Source: Microcebus murinus
Lineage: Eukaryota > Chordata > Mammalia > Primates > Cheirogaleidae
Assembly: GCF_040939455.1 (NCBI RefSeq)
Contig: NC_134109.1
Span: 32,071,501 to 32,135,500 of the forward strand
DNA length: 64,000 nucleotides
Direction of reading: 5' to 3'
A model generated the notes under the pieces. It worked only from the letters and a program-made list of their open reading frames with translations. It ran no database searches and was not told the DNA's origin. A program made the translations under genes and the position numbers. Within the stretch, counting starts at the first letter, position 1, and every line of letters starts with the position of its first letter. This document shows, in pieces, positions 43,886-55,181 of this stretch.

Positions 43886-44489
43886 GTCAGGAAAAAAGTC
43901 AGGGAGAGTCACTCAGCCCAGCAGCCTGGCATGTGTGTGTGAAACTCAGCTTAGGACTTGGGCTTCCATTTCCCCTGCCTTCTCCCAGCCTAACTCCCAC
44001 TCCCCAGCCCCAGGCTACGCAGGAAGCACCCCCTGTCTCTGAGAATGTTCTTGGAGGCCTCTGGAGACCAAGCCCACTTGGCCAAGTTTATGTTTTGGTG
44101 GAAACTCTTAATGTTTCCATTGTCTGACTTGAGAGTCTTTAAATTATTCATCTTAATTAAGTGAAGCCTGGGTGTTATTTGGACAGAGTCTCTTGCCCAG
44201 CGGATGTTCTTTACCTCTCCTTTTAGGAGCCAAGAATGAAAGGGTTGAGAAGGAGGGCAGACTGTGGGCCTTGCAGGATCGACATCTGAAAGGCTGCTTA
44301 TTCTGCTGGGAGAGATGACAGGTTGGCCATTAGGCCCGCCTGACTTCCCACACAGCGGTTCCTTAGAGTCTCGAAGGCCAGCAAGAGCTGTTTCTTTGCA
44401 GAAGTAGCTGCCAGGGTCCCAGGGTGAGTCAAATAACATCTCTTACCTAAGTGCCAGGTGGTGTTTTCATGAATAGGCATTTGTCCTCT
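43886..44489. other. unique sequence, nothing recognised
   Basis: A 149-codon minus frame (43990-44439) is open but has no recognisable domain. The stretch 44060-44190 is AT-rich with 'aaattattcatcttaattaa' and could be conserved noncoding DNA. Confidence 0.4.
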
Positions 44490-44830
44490 CAACTGAGACC
44501 GGCATTCTCACTGTGCGCCAGGTACTGGAGACACAGGAGAACAAGGCAGGTGACAAAGGCCTTCTCTCAAGTGACTTATGATGGGCTGGGGGAGGAGACA
44601 GAACAAATCAGTGAAGGAGCAATTCAACAAGGTGACATCAGAGAATGTAGGCGCAGGAGACAAAAGAATGCAGGGTGTGATGTAGGGGGAAGCATGTATA
44701 GATGGGTGACCCTGGGCGGTCTCCCAGCAGTGGTGGCATTTGAGCTGAGACCTGACTGGACAGCCAATCATGAGCAAATCTGGAGGAGTGGGTTCCCAGA
44801 TAGGAAACAGCAAGGGGAAAGACTTGCATG
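44490..44830 (-). mobile_element. L2 fragment
   Basis: 'actgtgcgccaggtactgga', 'gcatttgagctgagacctga' and 'gggttcccagataggaaaca' match the reversed L2 3' region. Confidence 0.75.
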
Positions 44831-44994
44831 GGAATGAACTTGGCTATTTCTAGGAAACGAGGGGAATACTGGGGAGTCTTTTCCTGGGATAAATTCCCCA
44901 GGTGGGGTGATAGGACCAAGAATTATAGACATATTTATGACTTTCAATATATTAATATATAGAGTACCTTCCAAAATGAATATATATCATGCGA

Positions 44995-45135
44995 CAATTG
45001 TTAACAGTCATTATCCCTGGGGACCAGGATGAAGAGGTCAACAGGATGGGAAAAAGGACTTTAAAGTCCATCCTCTACATGATTTGAATTTTTTTGCCAA
45101 GAGCATATATCATTTTTATAACTGAAAGACATCTA
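44995..45135 (+). mobile_element. old L1 3'-end fragment
   Basis: 'ttaacagtcattatccctgg' and 'ggaccaggatgaagaggtca' resemble the final L1M/HAL1 3' UTR. Confidence 0.4.
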
Positions 45136-45389
45136 GTGTTTTGGAACATTGGTAATAAACAGGGTGATAGATACAGTTTTTTATTATGCTAAATATATGT
45201 GTATTATATAAATACTGTTATATATATGAAATATTTTATAATAAAACTTTGCTTTTTATAAAATGTATTAATTTATACACCACCAGGTAGCTATAAATGT
45301 GGCAGTTTCACCACATGTTTACAAGGATTGACTATTATTACTCTTTAACATTTTTGCTTCTTTATTCAAGTTACTGATTTGCTCTGATG
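45136..45389. other. AT-rich unclassified sequence
   Basis: Contains AT-rich low-complexity DNA ('tatataaatactgttatata'). Nothing else was recognised. Confidence 0.4.
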
Positions 45390-45530
45390 TTAGATAAGTC
45401 ACTTTAGCCTTTGTAGGTTTCAGTTTTTTGTTAAACAAGAAGAAAGATCTATTCAACCCACTCCAATTTCCTAACCAGATTGCTTAGGGAATTAAATAAA
45501 ATAGCAAATAGAAAGGCACTCTGCACATTT
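45390..45530 (+). repeat. MIR SINE
   Basis: 'gttagataagtcactttagc', 'ggtttcagttttttgttaaa' and 'gggaattaaataaaatagca' fit MIR in order. Confidence 0.65.
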
Positions 45531-45609
45531 TTTTTTAATGCAATAGACTAGAAGAAGGAATTGGGAAGGAATTTCCATGTGGTATGGAGTTGCCCTTTGT
45601 CCGTATCTT

Positions 45610-45775
45610 ACCAAGGGCAGCAGCTTCGTGGTGAAGCCTTCCTTAACTCTTCCACTCACCCTGATCTCTCTGTTCTCTGAATTCTAGCTCAAATGTTCTT
45701 AAACCTAAGGCTGCATGATTTGTTTAATGTGCATTAATGGTGACCTGCCTAGACTGTCATTTCCTTCAGAGAAGG
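45610..45775 (+). mobile_element. L2 fragment
   Basis: 'gtggtgaagccttccttaac', 'ctcttccactcaccctgatc' and 'cctagactgtcatttccttc' follow the L2 3' region. Confidence 0.65.
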
Positions 45776-45949
45776 ATCCAGTGAAGGCATGACATCTCAA
45801 CGGTGGAATTTTAGGCATTAGTGAGGTCAAGGAGGTAATTGGGGGAAAGGTGGTCTTTCCAGATTCTAAAGTTACGGAGAGTTGGATATGTTGAGAGGAA
45901 CTTCAAATTAGACTTTTGAATAATGAGGATCTGGTCTGCATTTCTTAGT

Positions 45950-46095
45950 TATTAGCTCTGAGCAAGCCAAGTCTCCTAATATTTCTGATTTCAGTTTCTT
46001 GAGCTGTAAAATGAGGCTATGAATATTTGCCCTACCCACTTCCTTATGTTGTTTTGGGGATTTGGTGAACCAGTGCACATTTAAAAGCTCTGAAG
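45950..46095 (+). repeat. MIR SINE
   Basis: 'ttagctctgagcaagccaag', 'tttcagtttcttgagctgta' and 'aaatgaggctatgaatattt' fit MIR. Confidence 0.65.
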
Positions 46096-46279
46096 ATGGT
46101 GAGGTTTTGTGGAGCTACAAGGCCTACCATTGTCACTTAATGACTTCAAGCGTGCCCAGCAAAGTGACACAAGCGATGTGCTCACACAATCCTTGCTGGC
46201 TGAGGCTGGAGGGAAGGGATTCCTCTGCTGGTCCTGGGTGTCATGGACAGAGCTTGAGCTATGGCTTTAGGTAGAACTT

Positions 46280-46622
46280 GGTTCATCTGTATCCAGTCCT
46301 CCTCCCCTTCCCAGCACATGGGAAGACTGTACATCTCAATTTCCTTGCTGTCGGGTAGAGCCACAGGAACTAGTTCTGGCCAATGAAATGACAGACGAAG
46401 TTCACTTCCAGGCTAGTGAAGCACTCATGTGTAATTCTCCAGTCTTTCTCTTCCCCTGCCATGAGTAGAGGAGGCCTCATGTTGAAATTGGGGACCAAAG
46501 GATCAAAGCAGCCAGGATCACTGCTTGGAAGGAAGCTGCATGAAGGGGAACCATAAGCTGCTTGTGTAAAACCACTAAGATTCTTGGGACTGTTTGTTAC
46601 TGCAGCACAACCTAGTCTATCC
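46280..46622 (+). mobile_element. MLT1-like LTR
   Basis: 'aggaactagttctggccaat', 'gaagcactcatgtgtaattc', 'ctttctcttcccctgccatg', 'tgtttgttactgcagcacaa' and 'cctagtctatcctg' match an old ERVL-MaLR LTR 3' half and end. Confidence 0.65.
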
Positions 46623-46634
46623 TGCTTAATGTAC

Positions 46635-46775
46635 AGCCTAAGTCTCAGTTTCCCCTCCTCTGGGATAACAATACCTATTTCACATGTTTGTGGGGAAGAT
46701 CTAATGAGTGTGCCAAGCTCTTAGCTCAAGTTGGCTCATGGGAAGAGCTCACTAAATGTGAGGTGGTTCTTGTCT
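46635..46775 (+). repeat. MIR SINE 3' part
   Basis: 'taagtctcagtttcccctcc', 'acaatacctatttcacatgt' and 'gagctcactaaatgtgagg' fit MIR. Confidence 0.65.
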
Positions 46776-46779
46776 TCTT

Positions 46780-48085
46780 CTTGGCAAAGGCAGATAAGCC
46801 CACCTGACCAGCCCTTCCCGTGGGACTCTGGGGCACAGAGGTAAGGTCAGAAGTTCCTCATGGAAGTGGGCACACTGTCCTCATTAAGCTGCAGACATTA
46901 TGAGTAGTTCTGTCTCTCTGCACTTCCCAGTTCTTTTCATATAAATCCTGGGGCAGTAATTTGGGGCTGTTGAGAGATGTAGTACTGACAGCCACTGACG
47001 TCCGTCTTCCATTTGCAACAAGCCGTGGCAACTCCACTTCCCCCACCCACCCCCACCAGCTGGCCTCCATTCTGTGGTGGGGCGGGGGTGCTGAGTGGTT
47101 GGGGGCACGGGGAGGGAGCCTTCCTGCCTCATTTACCATGACCTGTCCCCTCAGCATCAAGAAGCCCAAAAGAAACCCTGGGGAATATTAGCACTCAGTA
47201 GGGCTTCTGAACCTCACTGAGTCCACACTTTGATACTAATTTTTAAAAACGAATGCAAAATAATAAAAATAAATAAAATAAGAGTGAAACTCTGAGCTGC
47301 TAAGAGCAAATCATGAACATGAAACTTCAAAAGGGAGAGACAAAACTTCCATGGAAAAGCACCTTTCCCTTGTTAATAATGGTCTAAGGTGTGGTTCTGT
47401 GTGGGGGTTTCTGCAACCAGGCTGATCCTTTTAGCTGCAGCAGGAAGGCAATTCCTTGAATCCCACAGAGAGGGAGTGGAGAGCTTATGGAGCCTTGGAA
47501 AGTTAAATCAGGGTGACAGCAGCCTTTTCCAGATCTGAGGACTGCTCACCTGGACACCTTCCCCACCAATGTCTCCCGCCTGCCCACGCTCACACAAAGA
47601 GCACCCGCATACCTACATTACAGGGCAGGGGTCAGGAGCATCTGGAAAGGCTTCTGGCCTAGCCTTTGAAGACTCAAAGGGAATTCAACTCCACTCTCCA
47701 AACATAGGCCTGGCTGTGGTGGCGCCTGGTCCCGACCGGCAAGGGCTGTGGCCAGGCTAGGATGGAGCGATCCCAGGCAGTGCAGGGAAATGGATTCCAC
47801 TCCCCACACTCCATCTTATGAGAAACAGATGACTCCTTCCTCTGAAATGGTGAGCGCCTCCAGAAATCCATGCTTGTCCCTTCTTTGTTCCAAAGCAAAC
47901 ACTTCCCTTGGCTTCTGTTCTCACGCCCAGACAAGCTCTGCAGGAGTGGAGCTCCCGGAGCCCAGGACCGGGACCTGAACGGAAGGCAACCAACCCACAG
48001 GCTGGGAGGCCGGTTCCATAACAAATGTTCCAGACTTAAGTTCCACATAAGCATTGTCACCTGGGTAGGCTATACATTTTCTTCA
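46780..48085. other. unique sequence, nothing recognised
   Basis: Several overlapping frames of 63-152 codons (the longest at 47870-48328 plus and 47674-48060 minus) run on both strands with no recognisable domain. No repeat was recognised except a short A/T-rich run near 47240-47285. Confidence 0.45.
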
Positions 48086-48089
48086 AAGG

Positions 48090-48285
48090 CAATAAAAACG
48101 AGGGTATCAACATTTGCAGAGCATTTGCCAAATGTTAGGCTCTGCGCTAACAGTTGGGTATTATCCCATTCAACCCTCACAGTCTTAACACCAGAAAAGG
48201 AAACTGAGGTTCAGAGACTCACATCACCTCTAGGTGATGAGGTCAAACCCAGACTTTCTGCCTTCAAAACCCTCCATGCCAGGGT
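48090..48285 (-). repeat. MIR SINE
   Basis: 'aacatttgcagagcatttgc', 'gtattatcccattcaaccct' and 'aaggaaactgaggttcagag' are MIR in reverse complement. A second short MIR-like piece ('ctcagagaggttaaggagct') lies at 48450-48490. Confidence 0.8.
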
Positions 48286-48627
48286 TAGGATGACCTTCAG
48301 TCCTTCAGGATCTTCCCTGCTGGCATGAGGGTCCACCTTGGATCAAGTTCAGCCAGGGGAATCCAGGGCTTCCATGTTCCTTCATTATTTCATTGAAATC
48401 TCTCCATAGTGGATGATTATCTGGACCTTCCTAGGGGGGAATCAGGGTAGCTCAGAGAGGTTAAGGAGCTTGCTAGTAAGTGGCACTGAGATATCTCTTA
48501 GGAATGGACTTGATTTATGGAAACAGCCAAAAAGCTATTTGGAGCAAAGTCTAGTAAACTAGGAAAGTCATCCAAGTTGCCATCACTAAGCATGCTTAAT
48601 AAAAATTTACACAAAACTGATCATCTA

Positions 48628-48964
<337 letters not shown>

Positions 48965-48979
48965 AAAACTGATCATCTT

Positions 48980-49269
48980 AGGTGGTTCATAGGCTGACCA
49001 TGAAGGCAGTTCCAGAAGAAGCATGTCAAGAATGGTTAGACATATCTTCCCATCTTAAACCAAAATCTGTCTCCTTACAATTTGCTCCAGTGGCTCCAAT
49101 TTGAATTCCTGGAGGCACATAAAACTGGTCTTTTTACTAGCCCTCTTCCCATTCACTCCTTCCTTACAAGCCTGGTTATCTGGTTGCCAATCTGGGCAGA
49201 CTAGAAGCAGCAAATTAAAAAAAAAAAATTATTTTACAAGTTCCCAGACACCATTAAGTATACTTACAA
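48980..49269. other. unique sequence, nothing recognised
   Basis: No repeat or coding signal was recognised apart from an A/T run at 49216-49230. Confidence 0.45.
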
Positions 49270-49435
49270 ATGCAAACTAGAAAAGACAGATGCATATTAG
49301 AATCACCTGGGAAGATTCTAACCTACCAGTTCCTGGGTTCTACCCCCAGAGAGGCTAATTTTATCAATCAGGCTTGTGCTTGGGTTTTTTTGAGGTTCAT
49401 CGAGTGATTTTAGCCAGGGTTGAGAACCACTATCT
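49270..49435. mobile_element. hAT-Charlie nonautonomous element
   Basis: 'gcatattagaatcacctggg' to 'cagggttgagaaccactatc', with the palindromic organisation of the MER5/MER58 group. Confidence 0.65.
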
Positions 49436-49444
49436 TCAGAAGAA

Positions 49445-49530
49445 AAATTTAGACTCACAGAGGCTGAGTAAGTAGCCTAAGGTGTCACAGGAAGTGAACA
49501 CGAGAGCTGGCCTTTGAGCCACGGGTCACC
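49445..49530 (-). repeat. MIR fragment
   Basis: 'gactcacagaggctgagtaa' and 'gtcacaggaagtgaacacga' fit the reversed MIR core. Confidence 0.55.
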
Positions 49531-49689
49531 TCGCCCTTCGGTACTAAGCAAATGCTCAGATCGTGCTTGCTGAGTGGCGATGGAAGCGCTCTCCCTTCCT
49601 CCTGACACAGCCACCCTCCTTGACCCACGGATGACCCCACAGTCTGCCCAGTTCTGAAGGTGTGGCTCCCACCCCAACATATGGCTCCC

Positions 49690-49979
49690 CCCCTTTTTTT
49701 TTTTGAGACAGCGTCTTGCTCTATTGCTGGGGCTAGAGTGCCGTGGTGTCAGCCCAGCTCAGGCAACCTCAAACTCCTGGGCTCAAGCAATCCTCCTGCC
49801 TCAGCCTCCCAAGTAGCTAGGACTACAGGCACATGCCACCACGCCCAGCTAAGTTTTCCTATTTTTAGTAGAGACAGGGTCTCATTCTTGCTCAGGCTGG
49901 ACTCAAACTCCTGACCTCAAGCAATCCTCCTGCCTCAGCCTCCCAGAGTGCTAGGATTACAGGCATCAGCCACTGTGCC
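49690..49979 (-). mobile_element. dimeric Alu
   Basis: T tail, 'gagacagcgtcttgctctat', ending in 'catcagccactgtgccc'. Flanked by 'catatggctcc' and 'catgtggctcc'. Confidence 0.92.
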
Positions 49980-49991
49980 CATGTGGCTCCT

Positions 49992-50890
49992 TTTGATAGG
50001 GCATCTGCTGGGCAATGTGCTTGCTGCAAAGCTGGGTGAGATTTGTTCAGGGACCCCGGGGTGCTGACTCTGCTCAGCTGCTGCATGAGGGTGTGACCCT
50101 GGGGATTTGAAGTTGGGTCCAGAACCAGGACAGGCCCATGTTGTGAACAGTCTCTTGCAGGTGGATTGTTGAGAGTGAATTCTTCTGCAACCATGGTATA
50201 AACCCTACTACATTCTCCAGTGAGATCCTACCTGCCAGGGATCCAGGCAGGGCCCCCTCCCCGCTTCCTCCAGAACCCCCTGAGCCAAAGGAGGCTTGTG
50301 GCCTTGTACTGCCTGTGTTCCCACCTTGCTTCTGATAAGATTTTGAATCCTCATCTAATTTAAGGTAGCCTTATAGGGAGTGTATGTGTGCAAGTCTCAG
50401 CACTCACAACCTTTAGCTGGGAACATGAGGGATGGCCTCCTGGCCCTCGCTCTTTCCTGCTGGACTGCCAGGAGCAGTAGGACACAAGAGACCACGACTG
50501 GGATGGGACGGGATTGTCTCCACTGTGGCTCCTCAGTGCAGATTCCACCCTAAGCCAGGCCTTGCCTCGTTCCCTCTCTCTGGGTAGCTTCATATTTCAG
50601 TCTCTGCAGTTGTCTTTTGTCCCCAGTGCAGAGTTTCTCCAGGTGCCCTGGTCCTGGCTCTACTCACAGATACATTTGTCTGGTTGCCACACCCCTTGCC
50701 TTTCCCTGCCAGGGCCACCCACTCCTCTGCCCTCAGCTCAAGGACATACTTCACCTTCCAGAGAGCAGGTGGCAATTACAGGCCAAGAACAAGGCACAGT
50801 TGGAGTGATTGACTCAGCTGACTACCGTCTATACAGTGTACCAAGTGTTTCCAAGACATGCTTTTATTTGGTCCATCCTCAAAATAACCT
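49992..50890. other. unique sequence, nothing recognised
   Basis: The open frames (127 codons plus at 50514-50897; 100 codons minus at the left edge overlapping the Alu) have no recognised domain. No repeat was recognised. Confidence 0.45.
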
Positions 50891-50894
50891 TGGG

Positions 50895-51433
50895 TGATGG
50901 TCAGTTTTATGGGTGAACTTGACTGGGCCATGGGGTGCCCAGATATTTGGTCAAACATTATTCTGGGTGTTTCTGTGAGGGTGTTTCAGGTGAGGTTGAC
51001 ATTTAAGTCAGTAGACTGAGTGAAGCAGATTGCTCTCTCCAGTGTGGGTGGGTGGGCCTCACCCAATCAGTTGGAGACTTAAATAGAACAAAAAGGCCAA
51101 CCTTCCCTGGAGTAAGAAAGGATTCTTCCTGCCTGATGGCCTCAGCACTGGGAAAGCTTGTTCCCGCCTTTGGCCTGGGAAACATCAGCTTTTCCCTGGA
51201 CTTGAGCCTGCCAGCCTTCAGAACTGGAACTAAACCCTCAGCTCTCCTGGGTCTCAGGCCTTTGAACTCAGACTGGAACTAAACCCCCAGCTCTCATGGG
51301 CATCAGCTTGCTGGCTCTCCTTGCAGAGCTTGGGCCTTGCCTGCCTTCGTAATGACACAAACCAGTTCCTTATGAATCATGCACACATACCCACACCCCA
51401 TTGGTTCTGTTTCCCTGGAGAACACTGACCAGA
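50895..51433 (+). repeat. old repeat, same family as 32505-33245 (name not assigned)
   Basis: It starts 'gatggtcagttttatgggtg' and passes 'atatttggtcaaacattatt', 'gtgggtgggcctcacccaat' and 'aatagaacaaaaaggccaac' to 'tctgtttccctggagaacac'. It contains an internal near-duplicate 'ggaactaaaccctcagctct'. This is a common dispersed mammalian repeat. The ends suggest an LTR-type element, but I cannot name it. Confidence 0.65.
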
Positions 51434-51439
51434 ACTGCT

Positions 51440-51600
51440 TGCCTCATAGATGCTGCTAATGCCCCCATTTTACAGATGAGAAAATGTTTCAGAGTTGGAG
51501 CCACCACACATATGGCCACCCTGAAAAAAGGTCTATAACTTATTCAAGGTCAATGTCAGTATTGTTGGTGGAGCAAGGACTTGAAGGTGGGCTTAATTCC
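51440..51600 (-). repeat. MIR SINE
   Basis: 'cccccattttacagatgaga' and 'aacttattcaaggtcaatgt' are reversed MIR core positions. Confidence 0.6.
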
Positions 51601-52640
51601 ATTAAATTATGTAGTCTCTTCTGGGAACTCACACCAGTGCTCCCTTCCTCAAGCACAGGATTGTCCTTGAGACCTCAACACCTGGGGGCTACTCGGAGCC
51701 TGAGAAAACGGAGTATTTTGCTTTGGGGCTCTAGGTGCTTCCCAACTTGGCTCTGGATTAAAACGTGCTCTCCTGACGATGAGCCACCGACACCCACCCA
51801 GGTGCAGGCTGCCCTGCCCTCTCTAGCAGAACCTGGGTTTTGCTGACTCTGACTCTGCTCTGCCCTGCCCCAACCCCGTCCATCTGGAGGCTCCAGTCCC
51901 CTGCTAATCTGGGCTCGGTTATGCCTGGGTCTAGGATCTGTGATTCTTCCTTGATGCTTCATAGGAAGCCAGGAAGATAGAAAATAGATAATAGATATGC
52001 ATAGGTGATTTAAACACAGTCACTGGCCTTTCTTAGTTCTGCAGTCACTTCCCTGTTAAAGAGTTGGAAGTATATTTCAGAACCTACATTATCCCATTTT
52101 GTTGTCAAGCCACAACCATTGTTTTGGAGAGGAGGCTATATATTAAAAAGACTGTCTTTTTAAATCTCCCATCTCTCTCCCCACCTTTTTGTACATTCTT
52201 TTCTTACTCCACATAATCTCCTCTTGCCTGCAGGTTAATTTCCAAAAGAATTCAAGAAAAGGTGTTTGGTCCACACATTTTGATCTGCTGTGGTTCTCCA
52301 AATGTTTTAGAGTTACCTGGGGGGTAGATTAGCTGCTCCTTGGGCATAGACCAGGTAGTTCTGGTATGACAGCAAAAGCATTCTGATTTTTAAATGGTGG
52401 AAAGAAAGGTAGAAAAGGAAGAATGAAACCAATAGCAACAACTAACAACCAAGTTTATACGTACATTAACAGTAATAATTTTGCAAGAACAGCTTGTATT
52501 TGCATATAACTTCTGCAAATTGTGCCTCTGGCCAGCCAGGAATGGGGAGGAACAACAACTGCAGCAACAAACTACATACCAACTACAAAATTGTATTTAT
52601 CCTTTTTTCTTCCACTTTTAGTATTTGAAAACACTTAACA
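51601..52640. other. unique sequence; AT-rich part looks conserved-like
   Basis: No gene was recognised. 52010-52160 and 52430-52620 are AT-rich unique DNA with transcription-factor-like words, including the octamer ATTTGCAT near 52498. A decayed hAT piece may lie near 52290-52400. Confidence 0.4.
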
Positions 52641-53464
52641 TTCACTGTTAATTTTTCTCCTTGCTTCCGAGCATACAGGGAAGTAGGTCAGTGAAGGGAC
52701 GGCTCAGGATTAGAGACTATGGTAGGAGATAAGAAGATCTTTGAGACCTGGACAACCTCCTGCAAGAGGCCTCTCCTCAGGGCAGCTCCAGCGCGGACCT
52801 GGGAACTGAGCACCTAAGCCGGCCGAGATGGAGTTAGAGGGCGCGCGCTGCAAGAGGGACCTGAGAGACTTCAAGACAAGACATGTGGGAAGGTATGTCA
52901 GGTGGGCCATGAAGTACTGTTCCCAGAGCCCTCCAAGCCCCCTGGGTAAAGGGCCATTTAACCATAGGTTATTATCCTGGCTGTCATTTGTGTCTGCCAT
53001 GACAGAATACTACAAAGGTCAGCCCTGGGGCCCCTGTTGCCTAATGCCTTTAACAAGGGGTGGGTGTGGAAATGAGCGGATGAAGCTTGTTGTTGATCCA
53101 GATGCCTTTCAGCTGGCCAAGGCATGGGGCCCCGTGAGAAACCCCAGATGAAGTCGATCTTCTCTGGGCCCAATGCAAGGATGGCAGGTGAAATTGAACT
53201 CGAGCACACGCAAGGTAAGGCATATGGAGCGAAAGCTCATCTCAGCATCTTTTATGAGACATGACGGGACTCAGGGTAGAGCCCTGAGAGGCTGGGGCCA
53301 GCCACAGGGAGTGGGACTCACTCACTTCAGGGCAGAGGCCTACCTTAGCCAGTTGGAGAGGGGCCCTGGGCTCTGGACTCCTGAACAGTTGCTGTGCCCC
53401 ATAGGGGTCTGGTGTCATCTCGGATCCCACCTGGCATTGCTTGGTAGGATCGTCATATGTCCTT
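52641..53464. other. unique sequence with a CpG cluster and an unassigned 107-codon frame
   Basis: A CpG cluster at about 52790-52850 ('agggcgcgcgctgcaag') surrounds ATG 52828 in good Kozak context ('gccgagatgg'). The frame continues to 53151 with no recognised homology. A GTATGT donor-like hexamer follows 22 codons in. A 96-codon frame overlaps on the minus strand, so coding is unproven. Confidence 0.3.
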
Positions 53465-53575
53465 TACCTTACGTGAGGAAAAGGAGGCCCTCACAGGTGG
53501 AGAGAACTGCCCATAGGCAGCTGGTTAGACAGAGGCTGAGTCAGGACCAGAAGCTGGGCCCTTGGCTTCCAGTCA
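53465..53575 (-). repeat. MIR fragment
   Basis: 'gaggaaaaggaggccctcac', 'gaactgcccataggcagctg' and 'gctgagtcaggaccagaagc' fit reversed MIR. Confidence 0.65.
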
Positions 53576-53699
53576 GAGCACCTCCACTCCACCTTGTGCA
53601 GGTACCCCCTACCTGCGACAGGTAAACAGCAGCCTCACAGACCTCAGCTGGAGGTGGGGGCTAGTGGGAAGCCCAGGGAGCCCCAGTTCTCATGCACTC

Positions 53700-53885
53700 T
53701 TTGACTCCACTCATGTCTTCCAACAAATGCTCTTTGAGTACTTATTATATATCATGCATTGTCACACGTGGGGATTAAAGTTATGAGGCTGGGAGTCAGA
53801 CTTTGGTCATTTACCCTTTGAGCTTTGATTTCCTCACCTGGAAAATGGGCAACATTAATTCTTGTGCCTAACAGGTAGAGTGAGT
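53700..53885. repeat. short L2 (minus) followed by MIR (plus)
   Basis: 53700-53775 'gagtacttattatatatcat' fits the reversed L2 end. 53780-53885 'gctttgatttcctcacctgg' and 'aaaatgggcaacattaattc' fits MIR. Confidence 0.55.
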
Positions 53886-54034
53886 GTTGCTGAAAGGCCA
53901 GGCCCTCAAGAAGTTCATGGTTTGTGAACTCCTGGGAGCCAGATTCATCAACAACCACACTCTGTGTGTATGGACACAGCAGTTTAGGAGCGGAGGAAGG
54001 AATAACTAAAACTAAAGAGGGGACACCAGTATCT

Positions 54035-54225
54035 GCTCTGCCACCTACCAGCTGAACAACCATAAACCAGCCCCTCAGCTCCTCTAGAAGAGCTTGAATT
54101 TCCCTAGTTGTAAAACGGGATGATGTAAGTAGCACATAAATGCCAGGCATGGATTTATGAACTGGATATAATAACATGAGGCACTTGACACTCAGCAGGC
54201 ACCAACAAAGTGGTATCATTTTTGA
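54035..54225 (+). repeat. MIR SINE
   Basis: 'gctctgccacctaccagctg', 'gtaaaacgggatgatgtaag' and 'gaggcacttgacactcagca' fit MIR. The 155-codon minus frame across it is a shadow. Confidence 0.7.
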
Positions 54226-54229
54226 ATGA

Positions 54230-54488
54230 CGTAAAAGAAATCTTCACAGAAGAGATAACATTGGAGTTGGGTTTTGAGAGAGGAGCAGAGCTTTAAAGTG
54301 AGAAGATAGATAGGAGAGCATGGACAAAGGCATGGCGACATGAAAATACAGCATATTCAGAGAAGGACAAGCAGCTTGGAGATCCTGGAGCACGGTGTGT
54401 GGAGGAGAGTGGTAGAGAGCGATGGGGACCCAGATGTGATGAGCCTTGTGCCCAATATAAAAAAATTTAGACCTTTAGACAATGGGGG
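54230..54488 (-). mobile_element. L2 fragment
   Basis: 'gagataacattggagttggg' and 'tggacaaaggcatggcgaca' fit the reversed L2 body upstream of its 3' end. Confidence 0.5.
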
Positions 54489-54504
54489 ACATTGGAGTCT
54501 TTTT

Positions 54505-54973
54505 GTGTTGTTTTTTGTTTATTTTGGTTTTTAGAGACGAGGTCTTGCTATGTTGCCCAGGCTAAATTGGAACTCCTGGGCTCAAGCAATCCTCCCTCCT
54601 TAGCGTGCAGAGTAGCTGGGACTACCAGCACATACCATGGCACCAGGCCAATTGTTTTTTTTTGGGGGGGGGGTCGGGGAGAGGACAGGGTCTCACTCTG
54701 GCACCCCAGGTAAAGTGCAGAGGCATCATCCTAGCTCACTGCAACCTCCAACTCCTGTACTCAAGCAATCCTTCTGTCCCAGCCTCCCAAGTAGCTATAA
54801 CTACAGATGTGCACCACTGCGCCTGGCTAAGTTTTCTATATATTTTTTTTTTTTATAGAGAGATGGGGTTTTGCTCCTGCTCACAGTAGTCTTGAGCTAC
54901 TGGTCTCAAGTGATCTTCCTGCCTCGGCCTCCCAGAGTGCCAGGATTACAGGTGTGAGCCACCTCACTCGGCT
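54505..54973 (-). mobile_element. Alu monomer plus dimer within one target duplication
   Basis: A monomer-like piece (54510-54650, 'agagacgaggtcttgctatg' to 'atggcaccaggccaattg') is followed by a complete old dimer (54651-54973). The decayed duplication 'cattggagtcttttt' (54490-54504) and 'cattggaggttttta' (54974-54988) surrounds both. Confidence 0.75.
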
Positions 54974-54988
54974 CCATTGGAGGTTTTT

Positions 54989-55129
54989 AAGTTTAGTTAG
55001 GATGGATCAAATTAGTATTTATAAGGTATGCTTTCTTAGCACTTTCTTGGTTGTTGGTTTCTGTTTGTTTGTTTTGCCAAGAGCCATATTCTAACAGCAA
55101 TAACACAACAGTGACAAACTCCTGAGTAT
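54989..55129. other. unclassified sequence
   Basis: Short unique stretch. Nothing was recognised. Confidence 0.4.
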
Positions 55130-55181
55130 TTATCAGAACTCCGTTGGTTGCAAGTGACAGAAAACCAAACTCAAATTAGGT

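Noticed and set aside
46780..48085. Gene in the unique stretch with several 60-150 codon frames
   Set aside because: Frames overlap on both strands, there is no conserved motif, and no splice pattern can be read by eye.
53752..54219. 155-codon minus-strand frame
   Set aside because: It runs across MIR and L2 pieces and shows no domain.
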